In this document: positions 51,247 through 59,217 of the stretch, piece after piece
How the letters are laid out: each line of letters starts with the position of its first letter
Position numbering within the stretch: position 1 is the stretch's first letter
Origin: Haloactinomyces albus
Lineage (GTDB): Bacteria; Actinomycetota; Actinomycetes; Mycobacteriales; Pseudonocardiaceae
Reading direction: 5' to 3'
DNA length: 64,000 bases
Assembly: GCF_031458135.1 (NCBI RefSeq)
Contig: NZ_JAVDXW010000001.1
Span: 4,526,001-4,590,000 of the forward strand
Notes under the pieces: generated by a model
What the model saw: the letters and a program-made list of their open reading frames with translations, nothing else
The model's database searches: none
What the model was told of the DNA's origin: nothing
Made by a program: the position numbers and the translations under genes

Positions 51247-52065
51247 GTGGTTACCGATCTGTTGCCACGCTCGATGTGCCCCGCAACGTGCCTGGTCCCT
51301 GGCCCGCCTGCTGGGTACTGACCAGCGCGAATGCGGTACCCGCAAGGGGCGCAGGGCGTTGACGGTGTTCTGGCATGCGATGCTGACGCTGCGCTGGTTC
51401 CGTGACGGCACGCGGTTGGCATAACTGGCCGTCGATACCGGAAATCGGGATCTTCACCGCCTACCGTTATCTGCACGAGCCCATCGATGTGTAGGCAACG
51501 CGAGCACCCGATCTCCCCGACGTGCTCGACGAGTGCCTGTAGGAGGGCATGCCCAGTGTGGTGCAGGATGGCAAGTTCGTTGCCAGCAATCGCGTGGCCG
51601 TCCGCACCGATGGTGGCCACTATCGGCGATACTCCGGTCAGCACCACCAGTCCGGCGGGAATATGCAGTTTCTGGCCCGTCCGGACGGGTTTTCCCTCTG
51701 GAGTTCGTCGGTATGGCCCGACTCGGCGATGGATTTGCCCGCCGCCACCAGCGAGGCACCCGGTGCCCTCTATCGTGCCGCCTGTCAGGGGGCTTGCCAC
51801 CTTGGCCGACACGGGATACCAAGGCGCCGGAATCGGCATCCACACTCCGGTCAAAAACCCCCGCAGTGGCCATCACCTCGACGTCGACAACTGCTGCTAC
51901 AACATGCTTTTGACGCGCCTCCGGTGCCTCGGCGAATGCGCCATGGTCATGCTGATCACTCGCTGGAAAGCCCTGCACCGCATCACACTGTGCCCCTGGC
52001 ACATCGGCGACATCGTCCGCGCTGCACTCGTACTCACCCACACCGAGCACGGAAAACCCTACTGA
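51247..52065 (+). pseudogene. Broken HARBI1-like DDE transposase of copy A
   Basis: Pieces of one transposase are spread over three frames: VVTDLLPRSM at the start, VVQDGKFVASNR (first Asp) around 51560, GGNMQFLARPDGF near 51660 and TLADTGYQGAGIGIHTPVK (second Asp) near 51800, ending with CPWHIGDIVRAALVLTHTEH. Several frameshifts and in-frame stops make it inactive. The last third is still one continuous frame. Confidence 0.7.
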
Positions 52066-52197
52066 GAAAACCTCAATAGGTACGCTCAAACGTAGCAACC
52101 TATGCCGCTAGGAGAGTAGAAGCTACGTGGCGAGTCGGGCTGGGATGCTTCCATATCGCGCAGCGATCCTATACGGTACCCTAAAGTAAATGGGCCA

Positions 52198-52256
52198 GCT
52201 CGAACCTCGGAGGGATAGCAATACAGCTAACGCCGGTTCGATTCCGGATTCGAGCA
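52198..52256 (+). ncRNA. 59-nt tRNA-like sequence
   Basis: The first 7 nt (GCTCGAA) pair perfectly with 52249-52255 (TTCGAGC), followed by an unpaired A as in a tRNA discriminator. Just inside is a T-arm, CCGG-TTCGATT-CCGG, with the universal GTTCGATTCC loop. Between acceptor and T-arm are only 27 nt, which can form CCT/AGG and TAGC/GCTA mini-hairpins but no canonical D or anticodon arm. CCA is not encoded. It is not a normal tRNA; a deleted phage or plasmid tRNA, or a tRNA mimic, is possible. It lies in an AT-rich segment and ends 1 bp before a small ORF. Confidence 0.45.
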
Positions 52257-52257
52257 C

Positions 52258-52569
52258 GTGGACAAACAAAAAGAAAATCGATTGATAGCCGCATATAAAG
52301 AATATCGAAAGATATCAGAAAGGCAGGAACAGACAGCTGCAAGCAAAAGAAGAAAAGCGGAATTGGTTCAGATTTTGCAGAAAATCACCAAAGAAGTCAA
52401 CCGCAAAGATGCTATCCGGGTGGCGCATCAGTATGCTACCACACAGATTCCAACAGAGAGAAGAAAGAAAGACAGGCGGGCTAAGAATAATAACCCTAAA
52501 CGCGCTGCGCCCATAAAAATAACCAGTGTGGTTGTTAATCCAATCGAAAATGGAAAAAATAGCCGGTGA
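52258..52569 (+). CDS. Small basic AT-rich ORF of foreign character
   Basis: The 103-residue product is unrecognised. It is rich in Lys, Arg and Gln (DKQKENRLIAAYKEY, ASKRRKAELVQILQKI), probably a coiled coil, with a basic C-terminal tail. Base composition is very different from the rest of the window: about 30% GC over 52261-52320 by direct count, with AAA/ATA codons. The GTG start has no ribosome site and is 1 bp after the tRNA-like sequence, so the true start is uncertain. It is bracketed by two decayed copies of one IS family, indicating horizontal import. Confidence 0.45.
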   Translation: MDKQKENRLIAAYKEYRKISERQEQTAASKRRKAELVQILQKITKEVNRKDAIRVAHQYATTQIPTERRKKDRRAKNNNPKRAAPIKITSVVVNPIENGKNSR

Positions 52570-52610
52570 GGTTTTCTCGGCAGTGAATCGCTGTTGTATG
52601 CTAAACAAGC

Positions 52611-52671
52611 GTGAAACCTCTGGTGCGGATTGTTCCGACCAAGGATCAACCCGATACACCAGAGGATTCAC
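52611..52671 (+). promoter_or_regulatory. Hairpin directly before the copy B transposase start
   Basis: GTGAAACCTCTGGTG (52611-52625) and its complement with one mismatch (52657-52671) form a 15-bp stem with a 31-nt loop ending at the GTG start. Such a hairpin can block translation from outside transcripts. It is a feature of the element rather than of this host. Confidence 0.5.
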
Positions 52672-52925
52672 GTGATTACTGATCTACTGCCAAGCTCGAT
52701 GTGCTCCGGGAACTGGTCTGGTAACTGGGCCGCTGCGTGCTGAACAGTGGTAACGCGGCACCCGGGAGGGATGCCAGGTGTTGATGGTGTTCTGACAGGC
52801 GGTGCTGGCCGCTGCGCTGGTTCCGCGAGAGCACGTGTGTGGAACAACTGGTCGTGGATACCGGGGTCGGACTCTCCACCGCCTACCGTTACCTGCACGA
52901 GGCCATCGACGTGTTGACAGTGTAA
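52672..52925 (+). pseudogene. Transposase N-terminal fragment of copy B
   Basis: Starting VITDLLPSSMCSGNW, the fragment aligns with the beginning of the copy A transposase (both contain the LRWFR- and YRYLHEAIDV-type segments, in shifted frames). Frameshifts, a stop and deletion of the catalytic region make it inactive. Confidence 0.6.
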
Positions 52926-53020
52926 AGGCCCGAAACCCCGCCTACTGAGAAAACCTCATTTTCCTCTTGTTTCCCGGTGGTTTACCGAGTGGCCGTGCGG
53001 TCACTGTCGCGCCACCGGTG

Positions 53021-54367
53021 TCAGCGCGCGTGCTCGTCGACGGCCGCCTCGAGGACCCGAATGCCCTCGTCGAGCAGCGTGTGGCCGATGACCAGTGGCG
53101 GAAGTAGACGGATGACGTTTCCGTGGGTGCCACAGGTGAGCACGACAACGCCCTGTTCGTGGCACCGTCGAGCGATCCGGGCGGTCAGCTCGGGATCCGG
53201 GTCGCTGCTGCCGGGCCGGACGAACTCGATGGCCAGCATCGCTCCGCGCCCTCGGACGTCGAAGACCACGTCGGTGCGGTCGGCCAGTGCGCGCAGCCGC
53301 GGTCGTACGAGAGCCTCGATCTCCTGCGCCGCCCCGGCGAGGTCTCGCTCGCGCATCGCCTCGATCGTGGCCAGCGCGGCCGCGCAGGCCACGGGATTGC
53401 CTCCGTAGGTGCCGCCGAGGCCACCGCCGTGGACGGCGTCCATCGCCTCGGCGCGGCCGGTCACGGCGGCCAGCGGCATGCCCCCGGCGATGCCCTTGGC
53501 AGTGGTGATGAGGTCGGGAACCACGTTCTCGTGCTCGGAGGCGAACCAGGCTCCGGTCCGGCAGAAGCCGGTTTGGATCTCGTCGGCCACCAGCAGTGCG
53601 CCACTGTCGCGGCACCACTCGGCGATGCCGGGCAGGAATCCGGGAGCGGGCTCGATGAAGCCGCCTTCGCCCTGGATCGGCTCGATCACCACGGCGGCGA
53701 CGGAATCGGCGCCGAGCTGCTTGTCGATCCGGGACAGGGCGTGGTGTGCGGCCTGGGGGCCGGTGAGCCCGTCGCGGGCCGGATACGACATCGGAACCCG
53801 GTAGACCTCCGGGGCGAACGGCCCGAATCCGTGCTTGTAGGGCATGGCCTTCGCGGTCAGTGCCATGGTGAGGTTGGTGCGGCCGTGGTAGGCGTGCTCG
53901 AAGGCGACCACGGCGTGGCGCCCGGTGGCGTGGCGGGCTATCTTGACGGCGTTTTCCACCGCTTCGGCGCCGGAGTTGAACAGGACGCTGCGTTTGTCGT
54001 GCGTGCCCGGTGTCAGCTCGGCCAGTTCCTCGCACACCCGCAGGTAGTTCTCGTACGGCGTGGTCATGAAGCAGGTGTGGGTGAAGTCGGCGACCTGCTG
54101 CCGCACGGCGTCGACGACCTCGGGGGCGCTGTTGCCGACGTTGGTCACCGCGATTCCGGAGCCGAGGTCGATCAGCGAGTTGCCGTCGACGTCGACGAGG
54201 ACACCGCCCGAAGCCCGGGTCACGTAGACCGGCAGTACGCTGCCCACACCACCGGCCACCGTCGCGGCGCGGCGCTGTTGCAGGTCGCGGGAGTGCGGGC
54301 CGGGGATCTCGGTGTGCAGCCTGCGGGCCTGCTCGACGGGCCGGGTGGGGTCTGCGGTGGTGGTCAT
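53021..54367 (-). CDS. gabT: 4-aminobutyrate--2-oxoglutarate aminotransferase
   Basis: The 448-residue protein is a class III PLP aminotransferase. VYVTRASGGVLVDVDGNSL near residue 47, SVLFNSGAEAVENAVKIAR near 107, the Asp-anchored VADEIQTGFCRTGAWF near 245, PLP lysine in DLITTAKGIAGGMPLA near 272, and GGTYGGNPVACAAALA near 300 all match GABA aminotransferases closely. It would convert GABA and 2-oxoglutarate to succinic semialdehyde and glutamate. The ATG at 54367 follows CAGGAGGCC. It is divergent from the first PucR gene and belongs with the polyamine cluster to its right. Confidence 0.9.
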   Translation of the reverse strand: MTTTADPTRPVEQARRLHTEIPGPHSRDLQQRRAATVAGGVGSVLPVYVTRASGGVLVDVDGNSLIDLGSGIAVTNVGNSAPEVVDAVRQQVADFTHTCFMTTPYENYLRVCEELAELTPGTHDKRSVLFNSGAEAVENAVKIARHATGRHAVVAFEHAYHGRTNLTMALTAKAMPYKHGFGPFAPEVYRVPMSYPARDGLTGPQAAHHALSRIDKQLGADSVAAVVIEPIQGEGGFIEPAPGFLPGIAEWCRDSGALLVADEIQTGFCRTGAWFASEHENVVPDLITTAKGIAGGMPLAAVTGRAEAMDAVHGGGLGGTYGGNPVACAAALATIEAMRERDLAGAAQEIEALVRPRLRALADRTDVVFDVRGRGAMLAIEFVRPGSSDPDPELTARIARRCHEQGVVVLTCGTHGNVIRLLPPLVIGHTLLDEGIRVLEAAVDEHAR

Positions 54368-54470
54368 ACGGGCCTCCTGTCGGGGACGGAATGGGGTTCC
54401 TCGGTTTCTGTCGGGCATCAGCCTGCGGCCTCTTCCCCGTCCCGGTGCAGTGGCCAATATGGTGCGTGTG

Positions 54471-54484
54471 CCATCCGACGATGG
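54471..54484. promoter_or_regulatory. Short inverted repeat between gabT and pucR
   Basis: CCATC-CGAC-GATGG lies in the 139-bp divergent promoter region, 22 bp before the PucR start. The arms are only 5 bp, so this is a weak candidate operator for the PucR-type regulator. Confidence 0.3.
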
Positions 54485-54506
54485 ACATTGTGGCAGGGAG
54501 TGGACG

Positions 54507-56024
54507 ATGCCGTTGACGTTGCGCGACCTTGTCGCCGATCCGGAACTGCGGTTGACCGCGCATGCTGCGCAGGACGTGCTGCATCATCCGATCACCTGGG
54601 TGCACACCAGTGAGCTCGATGATCCGACTCCGTTCCTGGAAGGCGGTGAGGTCCTGTTGACCACGGGATTGGGACTCTCCCCCGATCCGGAGGCCTGTCA
54701 GGATTACGTCGATCGGCTTGCCGCCGCAGGGGTGGCCGGACTCGGATTCGGCGTCGGGATCAACCATCGGGAGATACCGCGGCCGCTCGTCGACGCGGCC
54801 TGCCGAACGGGCCTTCCGCTGCTGGAAGTTCCCCGGGAGGTCCCGTTCATCGCCATCAGCAAGTCGGTCTCGCGTGCCCTGGCCGCCGAGGAGTACGCGG
54901 AACTGCGCCACACCGGCCGCGCCCAGCACGAACTGGCCAGGGCCGCCAGTGGTGCCCACGGGTTGCCTGCGCTGATCGACAAGCTCGCCGGGCTCGTCGG
55001 CGGATGGGCTCTGCTCCTCGATCCCGCGGGTATGCCGCGACACGCCAGTCCGCAGGCGGCGGCGAGCGCGTCCGAGGAGCTCGGCCCGGAGGTCGCCCGG
55101 CTGCTTCGCAAGCGGGGACTGGCCACCTCCGTGGTCTCCCTGCGCGGTGCGGAGATCAGCCTCCAGGTGCTGGGCACCCGGGCACGAGGAGTGCTCGCGG
55201 TGGGACGTGCCGAGCCGTGGACCACCACGGAGCACCACATCGTCAACTCGGCCGCCTCGCTGCTGACGCTGGCGCTGGAACAGCAGCACGTCGTCGGCGA
55301 CGCACGTCGCCGCCTGCGTGCCGGAACCTTCGAACTCCTGCTGCGCAACGCGGGCGAACTCGCCCGCAGGCCACCGAGTGAACTGCTCACGGAGTTTCCG
55401 GTGGGAGAACTGCGCGTATTCAGCGTGGCCGGTACCGCCGATACCGACACGGTCCTGGACATGCTGGAAGCCGAGACCGCTGCGCTGGCTCACCCGCCCT
55501 TCCTGGCCGACCACGACGGTCGCGTGGTCGCCGTGGCCGCCGATGCGAGCCAGGGTGCCGACTGGCTGACCGGTCTGCCGCAGCGGGACGCGAGCCTGCG
55601 GGTGGGCATCTCCGAACCGTGCACTCTGGACGGTCTTGCCACGGCGTACCGGCAGGCGGTGGATGCCGCTCGCCACGCCACGGGCGCGGCGGTTCGTTTC
55701 TCCGAGCTCGCCGGGCACGGTCTGCTGCGTCTGGTGCCCACCGAGGACGCCCGTGCCTTCGCCGGATCGCTGCTGGCGCCGTTGCGGGAGCACGACGCCG
55801 GTACGCGTCGTGGTGGGGCGGGTGATGGTCTGATGAGTTCCCTGCGGGAATGGTTGGCCCAGCACGGGCAGTGGGACCCGGCGGCGAGCAGGCTGGGCGT
55901 GCATCGTCATACCCTGCGCAATCGCATTCGCAAGGTAGAGGGACTGCTCGGGCGCAGTCTCGATCAGCCGGGAGTGCGCGCCGAACTGTGGTTGGCATTG
56001 CAGGTCATCGAGCAGGACACGTGA
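54507..56024 (+). CDS. PucR-family transcriptional regulator (first copy)
   Basis: The 505-residue protein has the N-terminal PucR domain (TLRDLVADPELRLT, WVHTSELDDPTPFLEGGEVLLTTG, residues 3-120), a GGDEF-like middle and a C-terminal helix-turn-helix (WDPAASRLGVHRHTLRNRIRKVE near 465). PucR/CdaR-type proteins usually activate purine, polyamine or GABA catabolic genes in response to a substrate. It is divergent from gabT and upstream of the polyamine operon, so GABA or an amine is a likely signal. The ATG follows a GGGAG site; a much longer upstream reading overlaps gabT and was rejected. Confidence 0.85.
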   Translation: MPLTLRDLVADPELRLTAHAAQDVLHHPITWVHTSELDDPTPFLEGGEVLLTTGLGLSPDPEACQDYVDRLAAAGVAGLGFGVGINHREIPRPLVDAACRTGLPLLEVPREVPFIAISKSVSRALAAEEYAELRHTGRAQHELARAASGAHGLPALIDKLAGLVGGWALLLDPAGMPRHASPQAAASASEELGPEVARLLRKRGLATSVVSLRGAEISLQVLGTRARGVLAVGRAEPWTTTEHHIVNSAASLLTLALEQQHVVGDARRRLRAGTFELLLRNAGELARRPPSELLTEFPVGELRVFSVAGTADTDTVLDMLEAETAALAHPPFLADHDGRVVAVAADASQGADWLTGLPQRDASLRVGISEPCTLDGLATAYRQAVDAARHATGAAVRFSELAGHGLLRLVPTEDARAFAGSLLAPLREHDAGTRRGGAGDGLMSSLREWLAQHGQWDPAASRLGVHRHTLRNRIRKVEGLLGRSLDQPGVRAELWLALQVIEQDT

Positions 56025-56050
56025 TCACGTGCCCGTGAGGAGGTGTGGTC

Positions 56051-57472
56051 GTGCTCGTGGAGGACATGGTCGCCGACCCGGCGTTGTCGCTGGATCTGCG
56101 GGTCCGGGGACGGTTGGACCGGCCCATCCGGTGGGTGCACACGATCGAGATTCCCCGGCCGGGTCGTTTCCTGCGTGGGGGTGAGGTCGTGCTCACCGCC
56201 GGGGTATGGCGCAACGCGGGCACCAGGCCGGAGTCCTTCATGGCCGATCTCGCCGATGCCGACGTGGCCGCGGTCGGATTCGGCCTGGTGCCGCCGGAAA
56301 TCGAGGTCCCCGAGGCGTTCGTCGACGCCGCACGCACGTACGGGCTGACCTGTTTCGTCGTCCCCGTGGAGGTGGCCTTCATCCAGATCGTGGAGTCCTT
56401 CGTCAGCTCCAAGCGCCGGGAGTGGGAGAAGCCGCTGCGGCGGCATCTCGGCCAGCATGACGCGATCGTGGCAGCACTGCGCGTCCGCCGGGGTGTCGAC
56501 AGCGTGCTCGACGTACTCACCGGGCAGCTCGGTCTGCCTGTGGCGGTGCGGGCCGCGGGCGGACTCGTGGAGGGCACCGTGCCGGACCCCGCCCACCCCC
56601 TCCCGCTGATGGGCGAGGGGATCGCCGATGCGGAGCTCGTGTTGCCGCACCCGATGGAGGAGCTCGACGTCGAGCAGCATGCCGCCGTCGTCCAGGCGAT
56701 GCCGTTCATCGCCCTGGAGATCGAGCGCAGCCGTGCGCTCCGCGCCACGGAGCTGCGGTATGCGGGGGAGTTGTTCGAGTGGGTCTATGGCGGAAGTGCC
56801 GGGATCGCCGCGCTGCGCACGCGTCTGCACGCGCTGAGTCTGCCTCCGGAGGGACCGTTGGCCGGGGTTGTTCTGCGCACGCCACGGCCGGAGACCGCCG
56901 CCGTGCGGCTGAGTGCGCTGTTGGGTACCGACGGGGTCGCGGTCGAGCGAGGTGGCACGGCGGTCGCTTTCGCCCGGATCCGGCACAGCGCCGCCGAGTG
57001 CGCGCGGCGCGTGCACGCGGAGTTCAACCGGGAAGGCAGCGCGGCGACGTATGTCGGCGTGGGTGAGCCCGGTTCGGTGGCGGAGCTGCGGGTGAGCCTG
57101 TTGCAGGCCGCGCATGCGGCCGAGGCGGTCTCGGCGCAGAGCTCCAGTGGGTGGATGACCCACGATCAGCTCAGCAGCCCGACCCTGTTGCTGTCGACGC
57201 AGGACCCCGAGCTGCTGGCTGCGACCTCGCGCGCGCTGCTCGGTCCCGTGCTGGAACACGACGAGCGGCGCGGCAGCGAGCTGCTGCCCTCCCTGGAGGT
57301 CTTTTTGGACACGGGTGGGCGCTGGCGTGAGTCCGCCCAGCGGCTGCACGTGCACATCAACACACTGCGGCACAGGATGAGCAGGGTGGAGGACCTGACC
57401 GGCCGCAGCCTCGCGCACACCCCCGACCGGGTGGATCTCTTCCTCGCCTTGCGAGCGCTGCGCGCGGGCTGA
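56051..57472 (+). CDS. PucR-family transcriptional regulator (second copy)
   Basis: The 473-residue protein has the same PucR architecture as its upstream neighbour: EDMVADPALSLDLRV and WVHTIEIPRPGRFLRGGEVVLTAG in the first 60 residues, and the C-terminal HTH RESAQRLHVHINTLRHRMSRVE near 435. The two are diverged in sequence and so are old duplicates or separate acquisitions. The GTG at 56051 has an AGGAGG site 7 nt upstream; a GTG 6 bp earlier is possible. It starts 26 bp after the first pucR stop and leads the permease/oxidase operon, whose promoter region holds a 13-bp inverted repeat. Confidence 0.85.
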   Translation: MLVEDMVADPALSLDLRVRGRLDRPIRWVHTIEIPRPGRFLRGGEVVLTAGVWRNAGTRPESFMADLADADVAAVGFGLVPPEIEVPEAFVDAARTYGLTCFVVPVEVAFIQIVESFVSSKRREWEKPLRRHLGQHDAIVAALRVRRGVDSVLDVLTGQLGLPVAVRAAGGLVEGTVPDPAHPLPLMGEGIADAELVLPHPMEELDVEQHAAVVQAMPFIALEIERSRALRATELRYAGELFEWVYGGSAGIAALRTRLHALSLPPEGPLAGVVLRTPRPETAAVRLSALLGTDGVAVERGGTAVAFARIRHSAAECARRVHAEFNREGSAATYVGVGEPGSVAELRVSLLQAAHAAEAVSAQSSSGWMTHDQLSSPTLLLSTQDPELLAATSRALLGPVLEHDERRGSELLPSLEVFLDTGGRWRESAQRLHVHINTLRHRMSRVEDLTGRSLAHTPDRVDLFLALRALRAG

Positions 57473-57500
57473 TTCGTGCCGCCTGCACTACGGCGTTGTT

Positions 57501-57537
57501 CGATCCTCCAACGGTGGTTGTGTTCGTTGGAGGATCG
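57501..57537. promoter_or_regulatory. 13-bp perfect inverted repeat upstream of the permease gene
   Basis: CGATCCTCCAACG (57501-57513) and its exact complement (57525-57537) flank an 11-bp spacer, 29 bp after the second pucR stop and 109 bp before the permease start. No T-run follows. It may be a PucR operator or an RNA hairpin limiting read-through. Confidence 0.6.
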
Positions 57538-57645
57538 GTGACTGACGTTCGTACGGTGACGGCGACCACCCTGGGGCGGACCGCGCGGAAGAAGTCTTCC
57601 CACGCCGGAGCCACCCGGCCCGGCACGCAGCCAAGGAGGTCACCG

Positions 57646-59154
57646 ATGACCCCGCAACCGCCGCCGACGGCCTCCGCGTCCGAAGGGGCTGTCGGTATCG
57701 AGACGCACGGGGTGGACACGATCCCCGAACCCGACCGCACCGGCCGACCCCGGGATGTGGTGACCATCCTGATCGGCTCGAATCTGGCCCTCGGCGTCGT
57801 GATCTTCGGCTGGCTCCCGGTCTCGTTCGGACTGGGATTCTGGGCCGCCGCCAGTTCGATGGTGGCCGGGACCGTGCTGGGGACACTGCTGGTCGCTCCC
57901 CTGGCCCTGGTCTCGTGGCGGACCGGGACGAACCTGTCCACCAGCAGCGGCGGCCATTTCGGCGTGCGCGGCCGGTTGGTCGGCTCGGCGATCGGGCTGC
58001 TGCTGTCGCTGGGCTACGCGGCACTGACGTTGTGGACCGGGGGTGCGGCGGTGGTCGGGCCGCTGCATCGATTGCTGGGGCTGCCCAGCGGCGCGGTCAG
58101 CTACACCGTGGTCTACACACTGCTGGCGGTGTTGACCGTGTTCGCCGCGATCTTCGGCTACCAGTTGCTGACCCGCATGACGCGGTGGCTGGCCATCGGG
58201 ATGAGCGTGCTGATGCTGACCGGCGTGCTCGCCTACGCCGATCAATTCACCACCAGCCCCATCGTGGACAGCTACCTGCTCGGTGACTTCTGGACCACGT
58301 GGGCGCTGTCCACCGTCGCGGCGGGGTTGAGCGGGCCGATGGCCTTCATCACCCTGCTCGGCGACTACACCCGCTACGTCTCACCACGGAGCCACTCGTC
58401 CGGGCGGGTCGTGCTCGGCGCGGCGGGCGGCATGATGCTGGGCCTGCTGATTCCGCAGCTGTTCGGAACGTTCACGGCCTTCGCCTCCGGAGCCGACGAG
58501 GACTACGTCGGTTCCCTGGTCGCGGCCGCGCCGCTGTGGTTCCTGCTGCCGCTGCTGATCAACGGAATGTTCGGCACGGTCGGCAACGCCGGGATCCTCA
58601 TCTACAGCATGGGCCTCGACCTGGACGCGATCGTGCCGCGACTGTCCCGCCTGCAGGCCACCGCCCTGGTCTCGGTGGTCTCGACCGTGCTGGTCTTCCT
58701 CGGCTATTTCGTCTGGGATGCCCAGAACGCGGTGACGGCTTTCGTCCTGCTGCTCACCGCGGTCGGAACGCCGTGGGCGGTGATCACGCTGATCGGCTTC
58801 GTGCGCTGCGGTGGTCGTTACGACCCGGATGCGCTGCAGGTCTTCAACCGGCGTGCCCGGGGCGGCATCTACTGGTATCGCGGCGGCTGGAGTATCGCGG
58901 CGACCGCGGCGTGGGCGGTCGGCTCGGGTGTGGGGCTGCTGTCGGTGGACACCGCGCTGTACCGGGGGCCGCTGCTGAGCTTCACCGGCGGCATCGACCT
59001 GAGTTTCGTCCTCGCCGCCGCCACGACGGCCGTGGCGTACCTGCTGTTCACCCGGGGAAGCCGTCAGCCCATGCCCGAGGACGCCGCCCGTGGCACCCCC
59101 GAGGCACGAGCGGCCGCACGGCCGCGGAACTCCGCGGCGACCACGGGCACATGA
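57646..59154 (+). CDS. NCS1-family (cytosine/purine permease-like) transporter
   Basis: The 502-residue membrane protein has about 12 hydrophobic segments and an N-terminal GVDTIPEPDRTGRPRDVVTILIGSNLALGV, the usual NCS1 entry into helix 1, followed by FGVRGRLVGSAIGLLL, GFQLLTRMTRWL-like and GDYTRYVSPRS segments (helices 3 and 6-7). NCS1 carriers import cytosine, allantoin, hydantoins or related nitrogen compounds with H+ or Na+. Here the surrounding genes handle amines and guanidines, so the substrate may be agmatine, putrescine or a guanidino compound; this is inference. The ATG follows an AAGGAGG site. It is the first structural gene after the two regulators. Confidence 0.85.
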   Translation: MTPQPPPTASASEGAVGIETHGVDTIPEPDRTGRPRDVVTILIGSNLALGVVIFGWLPVSFGLGFWAAASSMVAGTVLGTLLVAPLALVSWRTGTNLSTSSGGHFGVRGRLVGSAIGLLLSLGYAALTLWTGGAAVVGPLHRLLGLPSGAVSYTVVYTLLAVLTVFAAIFGYQLLTRMTRWLAIGMSVLMLTGVLAYADQFTTSPIVDSYLLGDFWTTWALSTVAAGLSGPMAFITLLGDYTRYVSPRSHSSGRVVLGAAGGMMLGLLIPQLFGTFTAFASGADEDYVGSLVAAAPLWFLLPLLINGMFGTVGNAGILIYSMGLDLDAIVPRLSRLQATALVSVVSTVLVFLGYFVWDAQNAVTAFVLLLTAVGTPWAVITLIGFVRCGGRYDPDALQVFNRRARGGIYWYRGGWSIAATAAWAVGSGVGLLSVDTALYRGPLLSFTGGIDLSFVLAAATTAVAYLLFTRGSRQPMPEDAARGTPEARAAARPRNSAATTGT

Positions 59155-59217
59155 TTCCGCGCGGGATGCCCGACCGCTGCCTGTCCAAGCACAGTATCGA
59201 GAGGAAAAGCTTCGATC

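Larger units (their letters stand above)
50267..52075 (+). mobile_element. Degenerate IS5-superfamily element (copy A) interrupted by another IS
   Basis: Imperfect terminal inverted repeats (TGAGGTTTTC...GTAG at 50267 and its complement ending at 52075) enclose a broken HARBI1-like DDE transposase gene (51247-52065). An 862-bp element with a TTA target duplication sits inside at 50336-51197; without it copy A is about 944 bp. A shorter copy of the same family lies at 52567-52958. Confidence 0.7.
52567..52958 (+). mobile_element. Degenerate IS5-superfamily element (copy B), internally deleted
   Basis: Inverted ends TGAGGTTTTCTCGGCAG (52567) and CTACTGAGAAAACCTCA (to 52958) match those of copy A. 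The 392-bp remnant keeps the first ~80 codons of the same transposase family and lacks the catalytic part. Both copies are in the same orientation, with the AT-rich segment between them. Confidence 0.7.

Noticed and set aside
52198-52256. A canonical tRNA gene
   Set aside because: Acceptor and T-arm are present but it is about 14 nt too short and has no anticodon arm, so it is called only tRNA-like.
57501-57537. An intrinsic terminator after the second pucR gene
   Set aside because: The stem is strong but no T-run follows, and the site lies in the leader of the next operon gene. An operator or attenuator is equally likely, so it is listed as regulatory.
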